Shown: positions 40,534 to 50,161, numbered from the stretch's first letter. The stretch: DNA of 64,000 nucleotides from Pseudomonas protegens (GCF_003363755.1 NZ_CP031396.1:4744501-4808500), one strand, 5' to 3'. Notes: generated from the letters alone by a model not told the origin. Translations and numbers: made by a program.

Positions 40534-40562
40534 GGGCTTCGTTGGCAAGCCGGCTCCTGCAA
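40534..40562. repeat. Half REP unit
   Basis: TTGGCAAGCCGGCTCCTGC is one arm of the REP family seen elsewhere in the window, in reverse orientation, lying in the gap upstream of the DUF533 gene. Confidence 0.65.
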
Positions 40563-40733
40563 GGGGATCTTGGTCGTGGTGCAGGTCATGTGTCTGGCCT
40601 GTTGTCCGGTCCTGTGTCCGGTTCCTGGGAAAGCAACATTCAGAAGCACTATCGTCCCCCTGAACCTGGGCACTTCTCTCTAGGCTTACGGCCTTATGTG
40701 TCGATGTGACACCCAATTTTCCGGAGGCGGCAG

Positions 40734-41459
40734 ATGAACACCCGTGGATTGCTCGATCAATTACTCAGGTCCGGTCAGGAGTTGCTGCAGAACAAGGCAG
40801 GCGCGGCGCCAACGGACAAGGCCCGGCCCGATTCCAGTGGCCTTGGCGGCTTGCTCGGCGGCAAGGCCGGCGGGCTGGGTGGACTGCTGTCCGGAGCGGG
40901 CGGCGGGGCCCTGGCAGCTGGCGCCATGGGCTTGCTGCTGGGCAACAAGAAGGCCCGCAAGTTTGGCGGCAAGGCCCTGACCTATGGCGGCCTGGCGGCT
41001 CTCGGAGTGCTGGCCTACAAAGCCTACGGCAACTGGCAAGCGCAACAGGGCACTGCTCCTCGCAACGAGCCGCAGACCCTTGACCGGCTGCCGGCGCAGC
41101 AGGTGGAGCAGCACAGCCAGGCGATCCTCAAGGCACTGGTGGCGGCAGCCAAGGCCGATGGTCACGTGGACGAACGTGAGCGGGCACTGATCGAAGGCGA
41201 GTTCCGCAAGCTGGACAACGATCCGCAATTGCAGAACTGGCTGCACAGCGAGTTGAACAAACCCCTGGACCCGGCGGACGTGGCCCGTGCTGCCAGCACC
41301 CCGGAGATGGCGGCCGAGATGTACCTGGCCAGCGTGATGCTGGTGGATGAAGAACACTTCATGGAAAAGGCCTACCTGGACGAACTGGCGCGTCAGTTGA
41401 AACTGGCGCCGGGGCTCAAGGCCGAACTGGAAAGCCAGGTGCGCCAGAGCGTTCTCTGA
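40734..41459 (+). CDS. DUF533 (YebE-like) inner-membrane protein with TerB-like domain
   Basis: The 241-residue protein has a Gly/Leu-rich N-terminal third (about 35-70), a hydrophobic Gly/Ala segment (GGLAALGVLAYKAYG, about 83-97) and a C-terminal helical TerB-like domain (about 120-240, ILKALVAAAKADGHVDERE). This is the DUF533 layout of E. coli YebE, which responds to envelope stress. GGAGG at 40723-40727 supports the ATG at 40734. A 9-bp hairpin downstream (41503-41525, GAAGGTATT/AATACCTTC) lacks a T run. Confidence 0.88.
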   Translation: MNTRGLLDQLLRSGQELLQNKAGAAPTDKARPDSSGLGGLLGGKAGGLGGLLSGAGGGALAAGAMGLLLGNKKARKFGGKALTYGGLAALGVLAYKAYGNWQAQQGTAPRNEPQTLDRLPAQQVEQHSQAILKALVAAAKADGHVDERERALIEGEFRKLDNDPQLQNWLHSELNKPLDPADVARAASTPEMAAEMYLASVMLVDEEHFMEKAYLDELARQLKLAPGLKAELESQVRQSVL

Positions 41460-41633
41460 AGCACCTGGGACTTGTCGTTTGCCAAGGATGGCGGTTCTGC
41501 CGGAAGGTATTGCCGAAATACCTTCTGCAAGCCTGAAAGTGCCCGCTAAGCCACCATCCAGAGCGGGTGCACAAAGATGCCGAAAGTGCCATTCGGGTTC
41601 TTAAACCACCCATAAAACCTGCATCGTCCTCGG

Positions 41634-41640
41634 CTATACT
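41634..41640 (+). promoter_or_regulatory. Candidate wspA promoter, RpoS-like -10
   Basis: CTATACT at 41634-41640 matches the extended -10 of RpoS-type promoters, with no recognisable -35. It lies 33 bases before the wspA GTG start and is the only good promoter element in the 214-base gap. The gap also contains the 9-bp hairpin at 41503-41525. Confidence 0.4.
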
Positions 41641-41673
41641 CCTCGCATTTTTGAATGGCTTCGAGGACTGACT

Positions 41674-43296
41674 GTGAAGAACTGGACGTTGCGCCAACGC
41701 ATTTTGGCGAGCTTTGCGGTGATTATTGCCATCATGTTGTTGATGGTCGTCGTCTCGTACTCGCGCCTGTTGAAGATCGAAGCCGGTGAAGAGCGCATGC
41801 GCAATGACGCGGTGCCCGGGGTCTATTTCAGTTCGATGATTCGCGGAGCCTGGGTCGACAACTACCGACAGACGATGGAAATCATCGGACTCAAGCGGGA
41901 CCAGGGCATCAGCGCCCAAGACCAGGAGAACTTCAGGAAATATGAAGAAATCCTGCAGACTCAGATGGCCGGTTACCAGCAGTCCATCACCGCTGAGGAG
42001 GATCGGATTGCGTTCGCGGCCTTCGAGAAAGACCATCAAGAGTTCAATCGCGTCATGGCCCAGGTGCTGGACCTGCACCTGCGGAACCAGAGTGCTGAGG
42101 CGATCCGCTTGTTCAACGAGCAACTGACCCCGCTCTGGATCAAGGGCCGCATCAAGCTCAACGAGCTCATCAGTTTCAACAAGCGCATAGCCGATTCTGC
42201 CACCCATGCCATCGACGATGCCGTGGCCGCAGCCAAGGTTGGGATGGGCGTGTCGTTGCTGGTGGCGATTTTCGTCGCTGGTCTATGTGGCCTGCTGTTG
42301 ATGCGGGCGATCATGGCGCCGATGAATCGCATCGTGAGCATTCTTGAAATCATGCGCACCGGTGACCTCAGCGGCCGTTTGAACCTGGAGCGCAAGGACG
42401 AGTTCGGCGCGGTGGAAACCGGCTTCAACGACATGATGACCGAGCTCACCGCCCTGGTATCGCAGGCCCAGCGTTCGTCGGTGCAGGTCACCACGTCGGT
42501 GACCGAGATTGCCGCCACCTCCAAGCAGCAACAGGCCACCGCCACCGAGACCGCCGCCACCACCACGGAAATTGGTGCCACTTCGCGGGAAATCGCCGCC
42601 ACATCCCGGGATCTGGTGCGCACCATGACTGAAGTATCCAGCGCCGCCGATCAGGCTTCGGTGCTTGCCGGTTCCGGCCAGCAAGGCCTGGCGCGCATGG
42701 AAGACACCATGCATTCGGTGATGGGCGCCGCGGACCTGGTGAACGCCAAGCTGGCGATCCTCAATGAGAAGGCCGGCAACATCAATCAGGTGGTGGTGAC
42801 CATCGTCAAGGTTGCCGACCAGACCAACCTGCTGTCGTTGAACGCCGCCATCGAGGCGGAGAAAGCCGGCGAGTACGGTCGCGGCTTTGCCGTGGTGGCC
42901 ACTGAAGTGCGACGTCTGGCGGATCAGACCGCCGTCGCCACCTACGACATTGAACAGATGGTCCGTGAGATCCAGTCGGCGGTGTCGGCGGGGGTCATGG
43001 GCATGGACAAGTTTTCCGAAGAGGTGCGTCGCGGCATGGCCGAGGTGCAGCAGGTGGGTGAGCAACTGTCGCAGATCATCCATCAGGTCCAGGCGCTGGC
43101 GCCTCGGGTGCTGATGGTCAATGAAGGGATGCAGGCCCAGGCCACCGGCGCCGAGCAGATCAACCATGCCCTGGTGCAACTGGGTGATGCCAGCAGCCAG
43201 ACTGTCGAGTCCCTGCGCCAGGCCAGCTTTGCCATTGATGAGCTGAGCCAGGTGGCCGTGGGCCTGCGCAGCGGCGTCTCGCGTTTCAAAGTCTGA
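41674..43296 (+). CDS. wspA: Surface-sensing chemoreceptor WspA
   Basis: This inner-membrane methyl-accepting protein senses surface contact and drives WspE. The 540-residue protein starts at GTG 41674 (TCGAGG upstream). It has TM1 (about 8-30), a helical periplasmic domain (four-helix type), TM2 (about 190-212), a HAMP domain (about 213-265) and a cytoplasmic signalling hairpin with VVATEVRRLADQTAVATYDIE near the tip. The Ala/Thr-rich stretch EIAATSKQQQATATETAAT (about 275-300) lies in the adaptation helix. It heads a seven-gene operon whose next five junctions overlap by 1-4 bases. Confidence 0.95.
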   Translation: MKNWTLRQRILASFAVIIAIMLLMVVVSYSRLLKIEAGEERMRNDAVPGVYFSSMIRGAWVDNYRQTMEIIGLKRDQGISAQDQENFRKYEEILQTQMAGYQQSITAEEDRIAFAAFEKDHQEFNRVMAQVLDLHLRNQSAEAIRLFNEQLTPLWIKGRIKLNELISFNKRIADSATHAIDDAVAAAKVGMGVSLLVAIFVAGLCGLLLMRAIMAPMNRIVSILEIMRTGDLSGRLNLERKDEFGAVETGFNDMMTELTALVSQAQRSSVQVTTSVTEIAATSKQQQATATETAATTTEIGATSREIAATSRDLVRTMTEVSSAADQASVLAGSGQQGLARMEDTMHSVMGAADLVNAKLAILNEKAGNINQVVVTIVKVADQTNLLSLNAAIEAEKAGEYGRGFAVVATEVRRLADQTAVATYDIEQMVREIQSAVSAGVMGMDKFSEEVRRGMAEVQQVGEQLSQIIHQVQALAPRVLMVNEGMQAQATGAEQINHALVQLGDASSQTVESLRQASFAIDELSQVAVGLRSGVSRFKV

Positions 43297-43832
43297 TGGA
43301 TGAGTTCGCGCACAAGCGCAGCGCCGCAGCCGGGGCGCGCAGTGCTCTGTTCCTGGTGTTCCGCATCGGTCAGGAGCGCTATGCACTACAGGCTGTTGAC
43401 GTGGTGGAGGTGTTGCCGCGCCTGCAGCTCAAGCCCATTGCCCAGGCACCGTCCTGGGTCGCCGGGGTCTTTGCCTATCGCGGGGTGGTGGTGCCGGTCA
43501 TCGACCTGTGCGAGCTGACGTTCGGGCGTGCGGCGCAGTTGCGTACCAGTACCCGTTTGGTGCTGGTGCACTACCGTGGCGACGGCTCCCAGCCACCCCG
43601 AGTGCTGGGTTTGTTGCTGGAGCAGGCCAACGACACGTTGCGCTGCGACCCCCAGGAATTCCAGCCCTATGGCCTGGACAACCGCCAGGCGCCGTATCTG
43701 GGGCCGGTGCGTGAAGACGCCCAGGGGCTTTTGCAATGGGTGCGGGTCGATGACTTGCTGAGCGCGCAGGTGCGGGAGTTGCTGTTTCCGGCCGAGCCTC
43801 TGGACCCGGCGTCGCTTGAGGAGCCTCGATGA
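43296..43832 (+). CDS. wspB: CheW-like coupling protein WspB
   Basis: The 178-residue adaptor links WspA and WspE. It carries one CheW domain: FRIGQERYALQAVDVVEVLPRL, then VAGVFAYRGVVVPVIDLCEL, and a later LLLEQAND strand. Its ATG overlaps the wspA TGA by one base (TGATG), so it is translated by re-initiation. There is no export signal. WspD downstream is a second, different CheW protein, as in other Pseudomonas. Confidence 0.94.
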   Translation: MDEFAHKRSAAAGARSALFLVFRIGQERYALQAVDVVEVLPRLQLKPIAQAPSWVAGVFAYRGVVVPVIDLCELTFGRAAQLRTSTRLVLVHYRGDGSQPPRVLGLLLEQANDTLRCDPQEFQPYGLDNRQAPYLGPVREDAQGLLQWVRVDDLLSAQVRELLFPAEPLDPASLEEPR

Positions 43833-45106
43833 GCGACGAACAACGGTTTTTCGACTTTCTCAAAGAGCGAATCGGCCTGGATGTCGCCTCGGTGGGCCCG
43901 GCGATCATCGAACGCGCGGTGCGCCAGCGCAGCAATGCCCTGTATGCCCGCAGCAGCGATGAGTACTGGCAAAAGCTGCAAGGCTCGCGGGACGAACAGC
44001 AAGCCCTGATCGAGGCGGTGATCGTTCCGGAAACCTGGTTTTTCCGTTATCCGGAGTCCTTCGCCACCCTGGTCAAGCTGGCCAAGGAACGTCTGTCACA
44101 GATCAAGGGCATGCGCGCCTTGCGCCTGTTGAGCCTGCCCTGTTCCACCGGTGAGGAGCCTTACTCGATTGCCATGGCTCTGCTGGATGGCGGCCTGGCT
44201 CCCCATCAGTTCAAGGTCGACGGCCTGGACGTCAGCCCGTTGTCAGTGGAGCGGGCCCGTGGGGCGGTCTATGGCAAGAACTCCTTTCGTGGCCAGAACA
44301 CCGAGTTTCGCGAGCTGCACTTTTGTGCCGAGGGTGATCGTTATCGCTTGAGCGAGCGGGTTCGCGAGCAAGTACGGCTGCAGGTGGGCAATGTCCTGGA
44401 TCCGGGCTTGCTGGCCAGCGAGCCGCCTTTCGACTTTGTCTTCTGTCGCAACCTGCTGATCTATTTCGACCAGCCGACCCAGCGTCAGGTGTTCGAGGTG
44501 CTCAAGCGCCTGACCCATGAAGAGGGGGTGCTGTTCATCGGGCCTGCAGAGGGCAGCCTGCTGGGGCGGCTGGGCATGCGTTCGATTGGCATTCCCCAGT
44601 CCTTTGCCTTCAGCCGGCACAGCGAGCCCGAGCCTGCACCGGCTCCCGTGGCCTTGCCTCAGCCCTTGTCCTTGCCCCTGCCGCCGCGCAGCTCGGTGCC
44701 TGCGGCGCCGCGCCAGCGCCCCTTTGCCGTCCGTGCAGCCCCGGCCCCAGTGGCCGAGAGCACGCCGCCGGACAGCGATGCCGCGAGCCTGCTGGCCAAC
44801 ATTGCCGCCTTGGCCAATGAGGGCAAGAGTGCGCAAGCCCGTGCCGCCTGCGAGCGCTATCTGCAGCAGCATGAACCTGTGGCCCAGGTGTTCTATTGGC
44901 TGGGGCTGCTCAGCGATGTGGCCGGCAACGCCATGGAAGCCCAGGGTTTCTACCGCAAGGCCCTGTACCTGGCTCCCCAGCACCCTGAAGCCCTGGCGCA
45001 CCTGGCGGCGCTGCTGGCATCCCAGGGCGATGTCGCCGGAGCCCAACGATTGCAGGAGCGCGCTGCCCGCAGCACTCGCTCTGCCGACAGTGAGTTGAAA
45101 CGATGA
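43829..45106 (+). CDS. wspC: CheR-like methyltransferase WspC with TPR tail
   Basis: It methylates WspA glutamates with S-adenosylmethionine, tuning the receptor toward signalling. The 425-residue protein has a CheR domain (about 1-270): PETWFFRYPESFATL, the SAM loop LSLPCSTGEEPYSIAMALL and VFCRNLLIYFD. A Pro/Ala-rich linker (about 268-320) and TPR-like repeats (about 325-420, FYWLGLLSDVAGNAMEAQG) follow. The added TPR is characteristic of WspC. The start codon is inside ATGA shared with the wspB stop. Confidence 0.95.
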   Translation: MSDEQRFFDFLKERIGLDVASVGPAIIERAVRQRSNALYARSSDEYWQKLQGSRDEQQALIEAVIVPETWFFRYPESFATLVKLAKERLSQIKGMRALRLLSLPCSTGEEPYSIAMALLDGGLAPHQFKVDGLDVSPLSVERARGAVYGKNSFRGQNTEFRELHFCAEGDRYRLSERVREQVRLQVGNVLDPGLLASEPPFDFVFCRNLLIYFDQPTQRQVFEVLKRLTHEEGVLFIGPAEGSLLGRLGMRSIGIPQSFAFSRHSEPEPAPAPVALPQPLSLPLPPRSSVPAAPRQRPFAVRAAPAPVAESTPPDSDAASLLANIAALANEGKSAQARAACERYLQQHEPVAQVFYWLGLLSDVAGNAMEAQGFYRKALYLAPQHPEALAHLAALLASQGDVAGAQRLQERAARSTRSADSELKR

Positions 45107-45789
45107 GCCATTCCTACTCATTGGACGTGACCCGTGAAGATGCGCAGGCCATCGACGATTGCTGGAACCGCATCGGCATCCACGGCGACAAGTCCTGCCC
45201 CCTGCTCGCCGAGCATATCCATTGCCGTAACTGCGCGGTCTACTCCGCCGCTGCTACGCGCCTGCTGGACCGCTATTCGTTGCGTCAGGAGGACCGGGAA
45301 CACGCGCTGAACCTGGAGGCCGACAGCGATGTGGTCACCCGTTCGCTGCTGATGTTCCGTCTCGGCGAGGAGTGGCTGGGACTGGCGACCCGGTGCCTGC
45401 TGGAGGTGGCACCGCTGCAGGAAATCCATTCCTTGCCTCACCAGCGTTCCCGGGCGTTGTTGGGGGTGGCCAACGTGCGCGGGGCCCTGGTGGCCTGTCT
45501 GTCATTGACCGAACTGCTGGGCCTGGATGGCACACCGGTGGTCGCTGCTGCCGGGCGGGTCATGCCGCGGATGCTGATCATTGGGGCCGAGGGCGGCCCG
45601 GTGGTGGTGCCGGTGGATGAGGTGCATGGTATCCATGCCCTCGATGAACGCCTTCTCAACGCTGCCTCGCTCTCCGGAGAACAGGCCAATGCCAAGTACA
45701 CCCGTGGCGTGCTGCAATGGCAGGGACGTAGCCTGCGCTTGCTGGATGAAGAGCAACTGCTCTTGGCCGTGACCCGGAGCCTGACATGA
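45103..45789 (+). CDS. wspD: CheW-like coupling protein WspD
   Basis: The 228-residue second coupling protein opens with an extra N-terminal section bearing three Cys in CPLLAEHIHCRNCAVYSAAA, before a CheW domain (about 85-215: FRLGEEWLGLATRCLLEVAPL; LLGVANVRGALVACLSLTELLG). WspB and WspD are not interchangeable in the Wsp system, and the Cys-bearing N-terminal part is a visible difference. Both ends overlap neighbours through ATGA. Confidence 0.94.
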   Translation: MSHSYSLDVTREDAQAIDDCWNRIGIHGDKSCPLLAEHIHCRNCAVYSAAATRLLDRYSLRQEDREHALNLEADSDVVTRSLLMFRLGEEWLGLATRCLLEVAPLQEIHSLPHQRSRALLGVANVRGALVACLSLTELLGLDGTPVVAAAGRVMPRMLIIGAEGGPVVVPVDEVHGIHALDERLLNAASLSGEQANAKYTRGVLQWQGRSLRLLDEEQLLLAVTRSLT

Positions 45790-48104
45790 CCCCCGATCAA
45801 ATGCGCGATGCCTCGTTGCTGGAACTGTTCAGCCTGGAAGCCGAGGCCCAGACCCAGGTACTCAGTACCGGGCTGCTGGCCCTGGAGCGCAATCCGACCC
45901 AGGCTGACCAGTTGGAAGCCTGCATGCGTGCCGCCCACTCGCTCAAGGGCGCGGCGCGGATTGTCGGGGTCGATGCCGGGGTCAGCGTTGCCCATGTGAT
46001 GGAGGATTGCCTGGTCAGTGCCCAGGAAGGGCGACTGTACCTGCAGCCCGAGCATATCGACGCCCTGTTGCAGGGCACTGACCTGTTGATGCGGATTGCC
46101 AGTCCCGGGGGCACCGAGACCGTGGCGCCGGATGTTCCGGGCTATGTGGCGTTGATGGAGCAGTTGCTGGCTCATGGACCGGGGGCGCCAAGCGTGCCGG
46201 CCCAGGCCAGCGCCGTGCCAGAGCCGCAGTTGGAAGCACCAGTGGCGCCCATGGCGCAGTTGCCGAGGGAACTGGAGCCCTTGCCGCCACCTAGCGATCC
46301 GGCCCTGGAGCCGGCAGTGAGCAGCGGGCGCCCAGGCAAGCGCATGACCGAAGGCGGCGAGCGGGTGCTGCGGGTGACCGCCGAGCGCCTCAACAGCTTG
46401 CTGGACCTGTCGAGCAAATCCCTGGTGGAAACCCAGCGGCTCAAGCCCTACCTGGTCACGATGCAGCGCCTCAAACGGATTCAGAGCAACAGCCTGACCG
46501 CCCTGGAAAATCTCAACCTGCACCTTAAGGAGCATGCGCTGAGCCTGGAGGCCCAGGAGGCACTGGCCGACGCGCGGCGCTTGCTGGCCGAGTCCCAGCA
46601 ACTGTTGGCGCTGCAGACCGCCGAGCTCGATGAGTTCGGCTGGCAGGCCAGTCAACGGGCCCAGGTGCTTTATGACACGGCCCTGGCCTGTCGCATGCGG
46701 CCCTTTGCCGATGTCCTCACCGGTCAGGTGCGCATGGTCCGCGATCTGGGGCGCAGCCTGGGTAAACAGGTACGCCTGGAAGTTGAAGGCGAGAAAACCC
46801 AGGTCGACCGCGATGTGTTGGAGAAACTCGAAGCACCGCTGACTCACCTGCTGCGCAATGCCGTCGACCACGGCATCGAGCTGCCTGAGCAGCGCCTGTT
46901 GGCGGGCAAGCCGGCCGAAGGGGTGATTCGTCTGCGGGCCTCGCACCAGGCCGGTCTTCTGGTGCTGGAACTCAGTGATGACGGTAACGGCGTGGATCTT
47001 GAGCGCTTGCGCCAGAGCATTGTCGAGCGTCAGCTGTCGCCGGCCCAGACCGCCGCCCAGCTCAGCGAGGAAGAATTGCTGACGTTCCTGTTCCTGCCGG
47101 GCTTCAGCCTGCGGGACAAGGTCACCGAGGTTTCCGGACGCGGCGTCGGCCTGGATGCGGTGCAGCATATGGTGCGGCAGCTGCGTGGCGCGGTGGAACT
47201 GGAGCAGACCAGCGGCCAGGGCAGCCGTTTCCACCTGGAAGTGCCCTTGACCCTGTCGGTGGTGCGCAGCCTGGTGGTGGAGGTCGGCGACGAGGCCTAC
47301 GCCTTTCCGCTGGCCCATATCGAACGCATGTGCGACCTGGAGCCCGAGTCCATCGTCCAGGTGGAAGGGCGCCAGCATTTCTGGCACGAGGGGCGGCATG
47401 TAGGGCTGGTGGCCGCCAGTCAACTGTTGCAGCGGCCGGCGACCGAGACCAACGCGCCGACTCTCAAGGTGGTGGTGATTCGCGAGCGCGATGCGGTGTA
47501 CGGGATCGCCGTGGAACGCTTTATCGGCGAGCGCACCCTGGTGGTGCTGCCGCTGGATGACCGCCTGGGCAAGATCCAGGATATTTCCGCCGGGGCCCTG
47601 CTCGATGATGGTCGGGTGGCGCTGATCGTGGATGTCGAGGACATGCTGCGTTCGGTGGACAAACTGCTCAATACCGGCCGCCTGGAGCGCATCGCACGTC
47701 ATCACCAGCAGCATGCACAGGCTGCGCGCAAGCGTATTCTGGTGGTGGACGACTCACTGACGGTGCGAGAGTTGCAGCGCAAGCTATTGATCAATCGCGG
47801 CTACGATGTGGCCGTTGCAGTGGACGGCATGGATGGCTGGAATGCCTTGCGTTCGGAAAGCTTCGACTTGCTGATCACCGATATCGATATGCCGCGAATG
47901 GATGGAATTGAATTGGTCACACTCTTGCGTCGCGACAATCGCCTGCAGTCCCTGCCGGTGATGGTGGTGTCCTACAAGGATCGTGAGGAAGACCGGCGCC
48001 GTGGACTGGATGCCGGTGCCGACTACTATCTAGCCAAAGCCAGTTTCCATGACGACGCCCTGCTCGACGCAGTGGTTGAGCTGATTGGAGGAGCGCGGGC
48101 ATGA
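45786..48104 (+). CDS. wspE: CheA-like hybrid histidine kinase WspE
   Basis: It phosphorylates WspR and WspF. The 772-residue protein has an HPt domain with His51 (AAHSLKGAARIVG), a Pro/Ala-rich linker (about 130-185), a dimerisation region and an ATPase domain (HLLRNAVDHGIELPEQR; LELSDDGNGVDLERL; SGRGVGLDAVQHMV). A CheW-like domain (about 490-620) and a C-terminal receiver domain with Asp699 (LLITDIDMPRMDG) follow. All motifs are intact. The start and stop overlap wspD and wspF by four bases. Confidence 0.96.
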   Translation: MTPDQMRDASLLELFSLEAEAQTQVLSTGLLALERNPTQADQLEACMRAAHSLKGAARIVGVDAGVSVAHVMEDCLVSAQEGRLYLQPEHIDALLQGTDLLMRIASPGGTETVAPDVPGYVALMEQLLAHGPGAPSVPAQASAVPEPQLEAPVAPMAQLPRELEPLPPPSDPALEPAVSSGRPGKRMTEGGERVLRVTAERLNSLLDLSSKSLVETQRLKPYLVTMQRLKRIQSNSLTALENLNLHLKEHALSLEAQEALADARRLLAESQQLLALQTAELDEFGWQASQRAQVLYDTALACRMRPFADVLTGQVRMVRDLGRSLGKQVRLEVEGEKTQVDRDVLEKLEAPLTHLLRNAVDHGIELPEQRLLAGKPAEGVIRLRASHQAGLLVLELSDDGNGVDLERLRQSIVERQLSPAQTAAQLSEEELLTFLFLPGFSLRDKVTEVSGRGVGLDAVQHMVRQLRGAVELEQTSGQGSRFHLEVPLTLSVVRSLVVEVGDEAYAFPLAHIERMCDLEPESIVQVEGRQHFWHEGRHVGLVAASQLLQRPATETNAPTLKVVVIRERDAVYGIAVERFIGERTLVVLPLDDRLGKIQDISAGALLDDGRVALIVDVEDMLRSVDKLLNTGRLERIARHHQQHAQAARKRILVVDDSLTVRELQRKLLINRGYDVAVAVDGMDGWNALRSESFDLLITDIDMPRMDGIELVTLLRRDNRLQSLPVMVVSYKDREEDRRRGLDAGADYYLAKASFHDDALLDAVVELIGGARA

Positions 48105-49111
48105 AGATAGCGATAGTCAACGACATGCCCATGGCCGTGGAGGCGTTGCGCCGGGCCCTGGCCTTCGACCCCAGCCACGAGGTGGTGTGGGTGGCCACCA
48201 ATGGCGCCGAGGCGGTGAAATACTGCGCCGAACTGACGCCGGACCTGATTCTCATGGACCTGATCATGCCGGTCATGGATGGTGTCGAGGCCACGCGGCG
48301 GATCATGGCCGAGTCGCCTTGCGCCATCGTGATCGTCACGGTCGACCGCCAGCAGAATGTGCACCGAGTGTTCGAGGCCATGGGCCATGGCGCCCTGGAC
48401 GTGGTGGATACCCCGGCCCTGGGCGCGGGCAATGCCCAGGAGGCGGCGGCGCCGCTGCTGCGCAAGATCCTCAATATCGGCTGGCTGATCGGCCAGCGTG
48501 GCAGTCGGGTGCGCTCGGCGCCGGTGCCGCTGCGCAGTGGTGCGCCACGCCAGAGCCTGGTGGCCATTGGCTCCTCCGCTGGTGGCCCGGCGGCCCTGGA
48601 AGTGTTGCTCAAGGGCTTGCCAAAGGACTTTCCCGCCGCCATCGTGCTGGTCCAGCACGTTGATCAGGTGTTTGCCGCCGGCATGGCCGAGTGGCTCAGC
48701 AGCGCCTCCGGCCTGCAGGTACGGCTGGCCCGGGAGGGCGAGCCGCCGCAAAGCGGCACCGTATTGCTGGCAGGCACCAACCACCATATCCGCTTGTTGA
48801 AGAACGGCACCCTGGCCTACACCGCCGAACCGGTGAATGAAATCTACCGGCCCTCCATCGACGTGTTTTTCGAGAGTGTCGCCAGCTATTGGAATGGCGA
48901 TGCGGTGGGGGTGCTGCTGACCGGCATGGGTCGCGATGGTGCCCAGGGCTTGAAGTTGATGCGCGATCAGGGTTATTTGACCATCGCTCAGGACCAGAAC
49001 AGTAGCGCGGTGTATGGCATGCCCAAGGCGGCCGCTGCCATCGGTGCCGCCGCAGAGATTCGCCCACTGGACAAGATTGCTCCACGTTTGCTGGAGATAT
49101 TTGCCAAATGA
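48101..49111 (+). CDS. wspF: CheB-like methylesterase WspF
   Basis: It removes methyl groups from WspA and so damps signalling; loss of function gives wrinkly, high cyclic-di-GMP colonies. The 336-residue protein has a receiver domain (VNDMPMAVEALRRAL; phospho-acceptor in LILMDLIMPVMDG) and a CheB esterase domain with the catalytic Ser in IGSSAGGPAAL, His in LVQHVDQVFA and Asp in LLTGMGRDGAQG. It appears intact, so the Wsp pathway should not be locked on. The start overlaps the wspE stop; wspR follows after 48 bases. Confidence 0.96.
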   Translation: MKIAIVNDMPMAVEALRRALAFDPSHEVVWVATNGAEAVKYCAELTPDLILMDLIMPVMDGVEATRRIMAESPCAIVIVTVDRQQNVHRVFEAMGHGALDVVDTPALGAGNAQEAAAPLLRKILNIGWLIGQRGSRVRSAPVPLRSGAPRQSLVAIGSSAGGPAALEVLLKGLPKDFPAAIVLVQHVDQVFAAGMAEWLSSASGLQVRLAREGEPPQSGTVLLAGTNHHIRLLKNGTLAYTAEPVNEIYRPSIDVFFESVASYWNGDAVGVLLTGMGRDGAQGLKLMRDQGYLTIAQDQNSSAVYGMPKAAAAIGAAAEIRPLDKIAPRLLEIFAK

Positions 49112-49159
49112 CTGAAAAACGCAGCTGTCCTGGCCAGGTAGCAACTCAGGTGACAACCC

Positions 49160-50161
49160 ATGAATGATTTACAGCTCGACGAATTCAAGACCGACGAAAA
49201 CGCCGCGATGGTGTTGCTGGTGGATGACCAGGCCATGATCGGCGAGGCCGTTCGGCGTGGGTTGGCGAATGAGGAAAACATCGACTTCCACTTCTGCGCC
49301 GATCCTCACCAGGCCATCGCCCAGGCCATCCGCATCAAGCCCACGGTGATCCTCCAGGACCTGGTGATGCCAGGGCTGGATGGCCTGACCCTGGTGCGCG
49401 AGTACCGTAATCATCCGGCGACCCAGAACATCCCGATCATTGTCCTCTCGACCAAGGAAGACCCGCTGATCAAGAGTGCGGCCTTTGCCGCCGGGGCCAA
49501 CGACTACCTGGTCAAGCTGCCGGACAACATCGAGTTGGTGGCGCGCATTCGCTATCACTCGCGCTCCTACATGACCCTGTTGCAGCGCGATGCGGCCTAC
49601 CGTGCGTTGCGGGTCAGCCAGCAGCAATTGCTGGACACCAACCTGGTGCTGCAGCGACTGATGAACTCCGACGGCCTGACCGGGCTGTCCAACCGTCGGC
49701 ACTTCGACGAATACCTGGAACTGGAATGGCGTCGGGCGATGCGTGAGCAGAGCCAGCTGTCGTTGTTGATGATCGACGTCGATTACTTCAAGACCTACAA
49801 CGATACCTTCGGCCACCTGGAGGGGGATGAAGCCCTGCGCAAGGTGGCCACGGCGATTCGTGAAGCCAGCAGCCGGCCCTCGGACCTGCCGGCGCGCTAC
49901 GGCGGCGAAGAGTTCGTGCTGGTGCTGCCCAATACCTCGCCGGGCGGGGCGCGACTGGTGGCGGAGAAGCTGCGCCAGACCGTGGAAGCGTTGAAAATCC
50001 CTCATATCGTGCCGGTGGAGGGCGCCAGCCTGACCATCAGCATCGGTCTTTCCACGGTAACGCCGCAGCCCAACAGCCATTGTCGACAGTTGATTTCGGC
50101 GGCGGACAAGGGGCTGTACCTTGCGAAGAACAACGGTCGCAACCAGGTAGGGATCGAGTAG
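49160..50161 (+). CDS. wspR: Diguanylate cyclase response regulator WspR
   Basis: The output of the Wsp pathway, it makes cyclic-di-GMP from two GTP when phosphorylated and clustered. The 333-residue protein has a receiver domain with Asp67 (VILQDLVMPGLDG), a helical stalk (about 140-175) and a GGDEF domain. The active site is GGEEF (248-252), and an RxxD inhibitory site (RPSD, 239-242) lies exactly five residues before it, so product inhibition is expected. The 48-base gap before it lacks a terminator, so it belongs to the wsp operon. Confidence 0.96.
   Translation: MNDLQLDEFKTDENAAMVLLVDDQAMIGEAVRRGLANEENIDFHFCADPHQAIAQAIRIKPTVILQDLVMPGLDGLTLVREYRNHPATQNIPIIVLSTKEDPLIKSAAFAAGANDYLVKLPDNIELVARIRYHSRSYMTLLQRDAAYRALRVSQQQLLDTNLVLQRLMNSDGLTGLSNRRHFDEYLELEWRRAMREQSQLSLLMIDVDYFKTYNDTFGHLEGDEALRKVATAIREASSRPSDLPARYGGEEFVLVLPNTSPGGARLVAEKLRQTVEALKIPHIVPVEGASLTISIGLSTVTPQPNSHCRQLISAADKGLYLAKNNGRNQVGIE

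Noticed and set aside
40432..40716. 94-codon - strand frame in the gap upstream of the DUF533 gene
   Set aside because: No ribosome binding site, low-complexity content, overlaps a half REP and other short frames.
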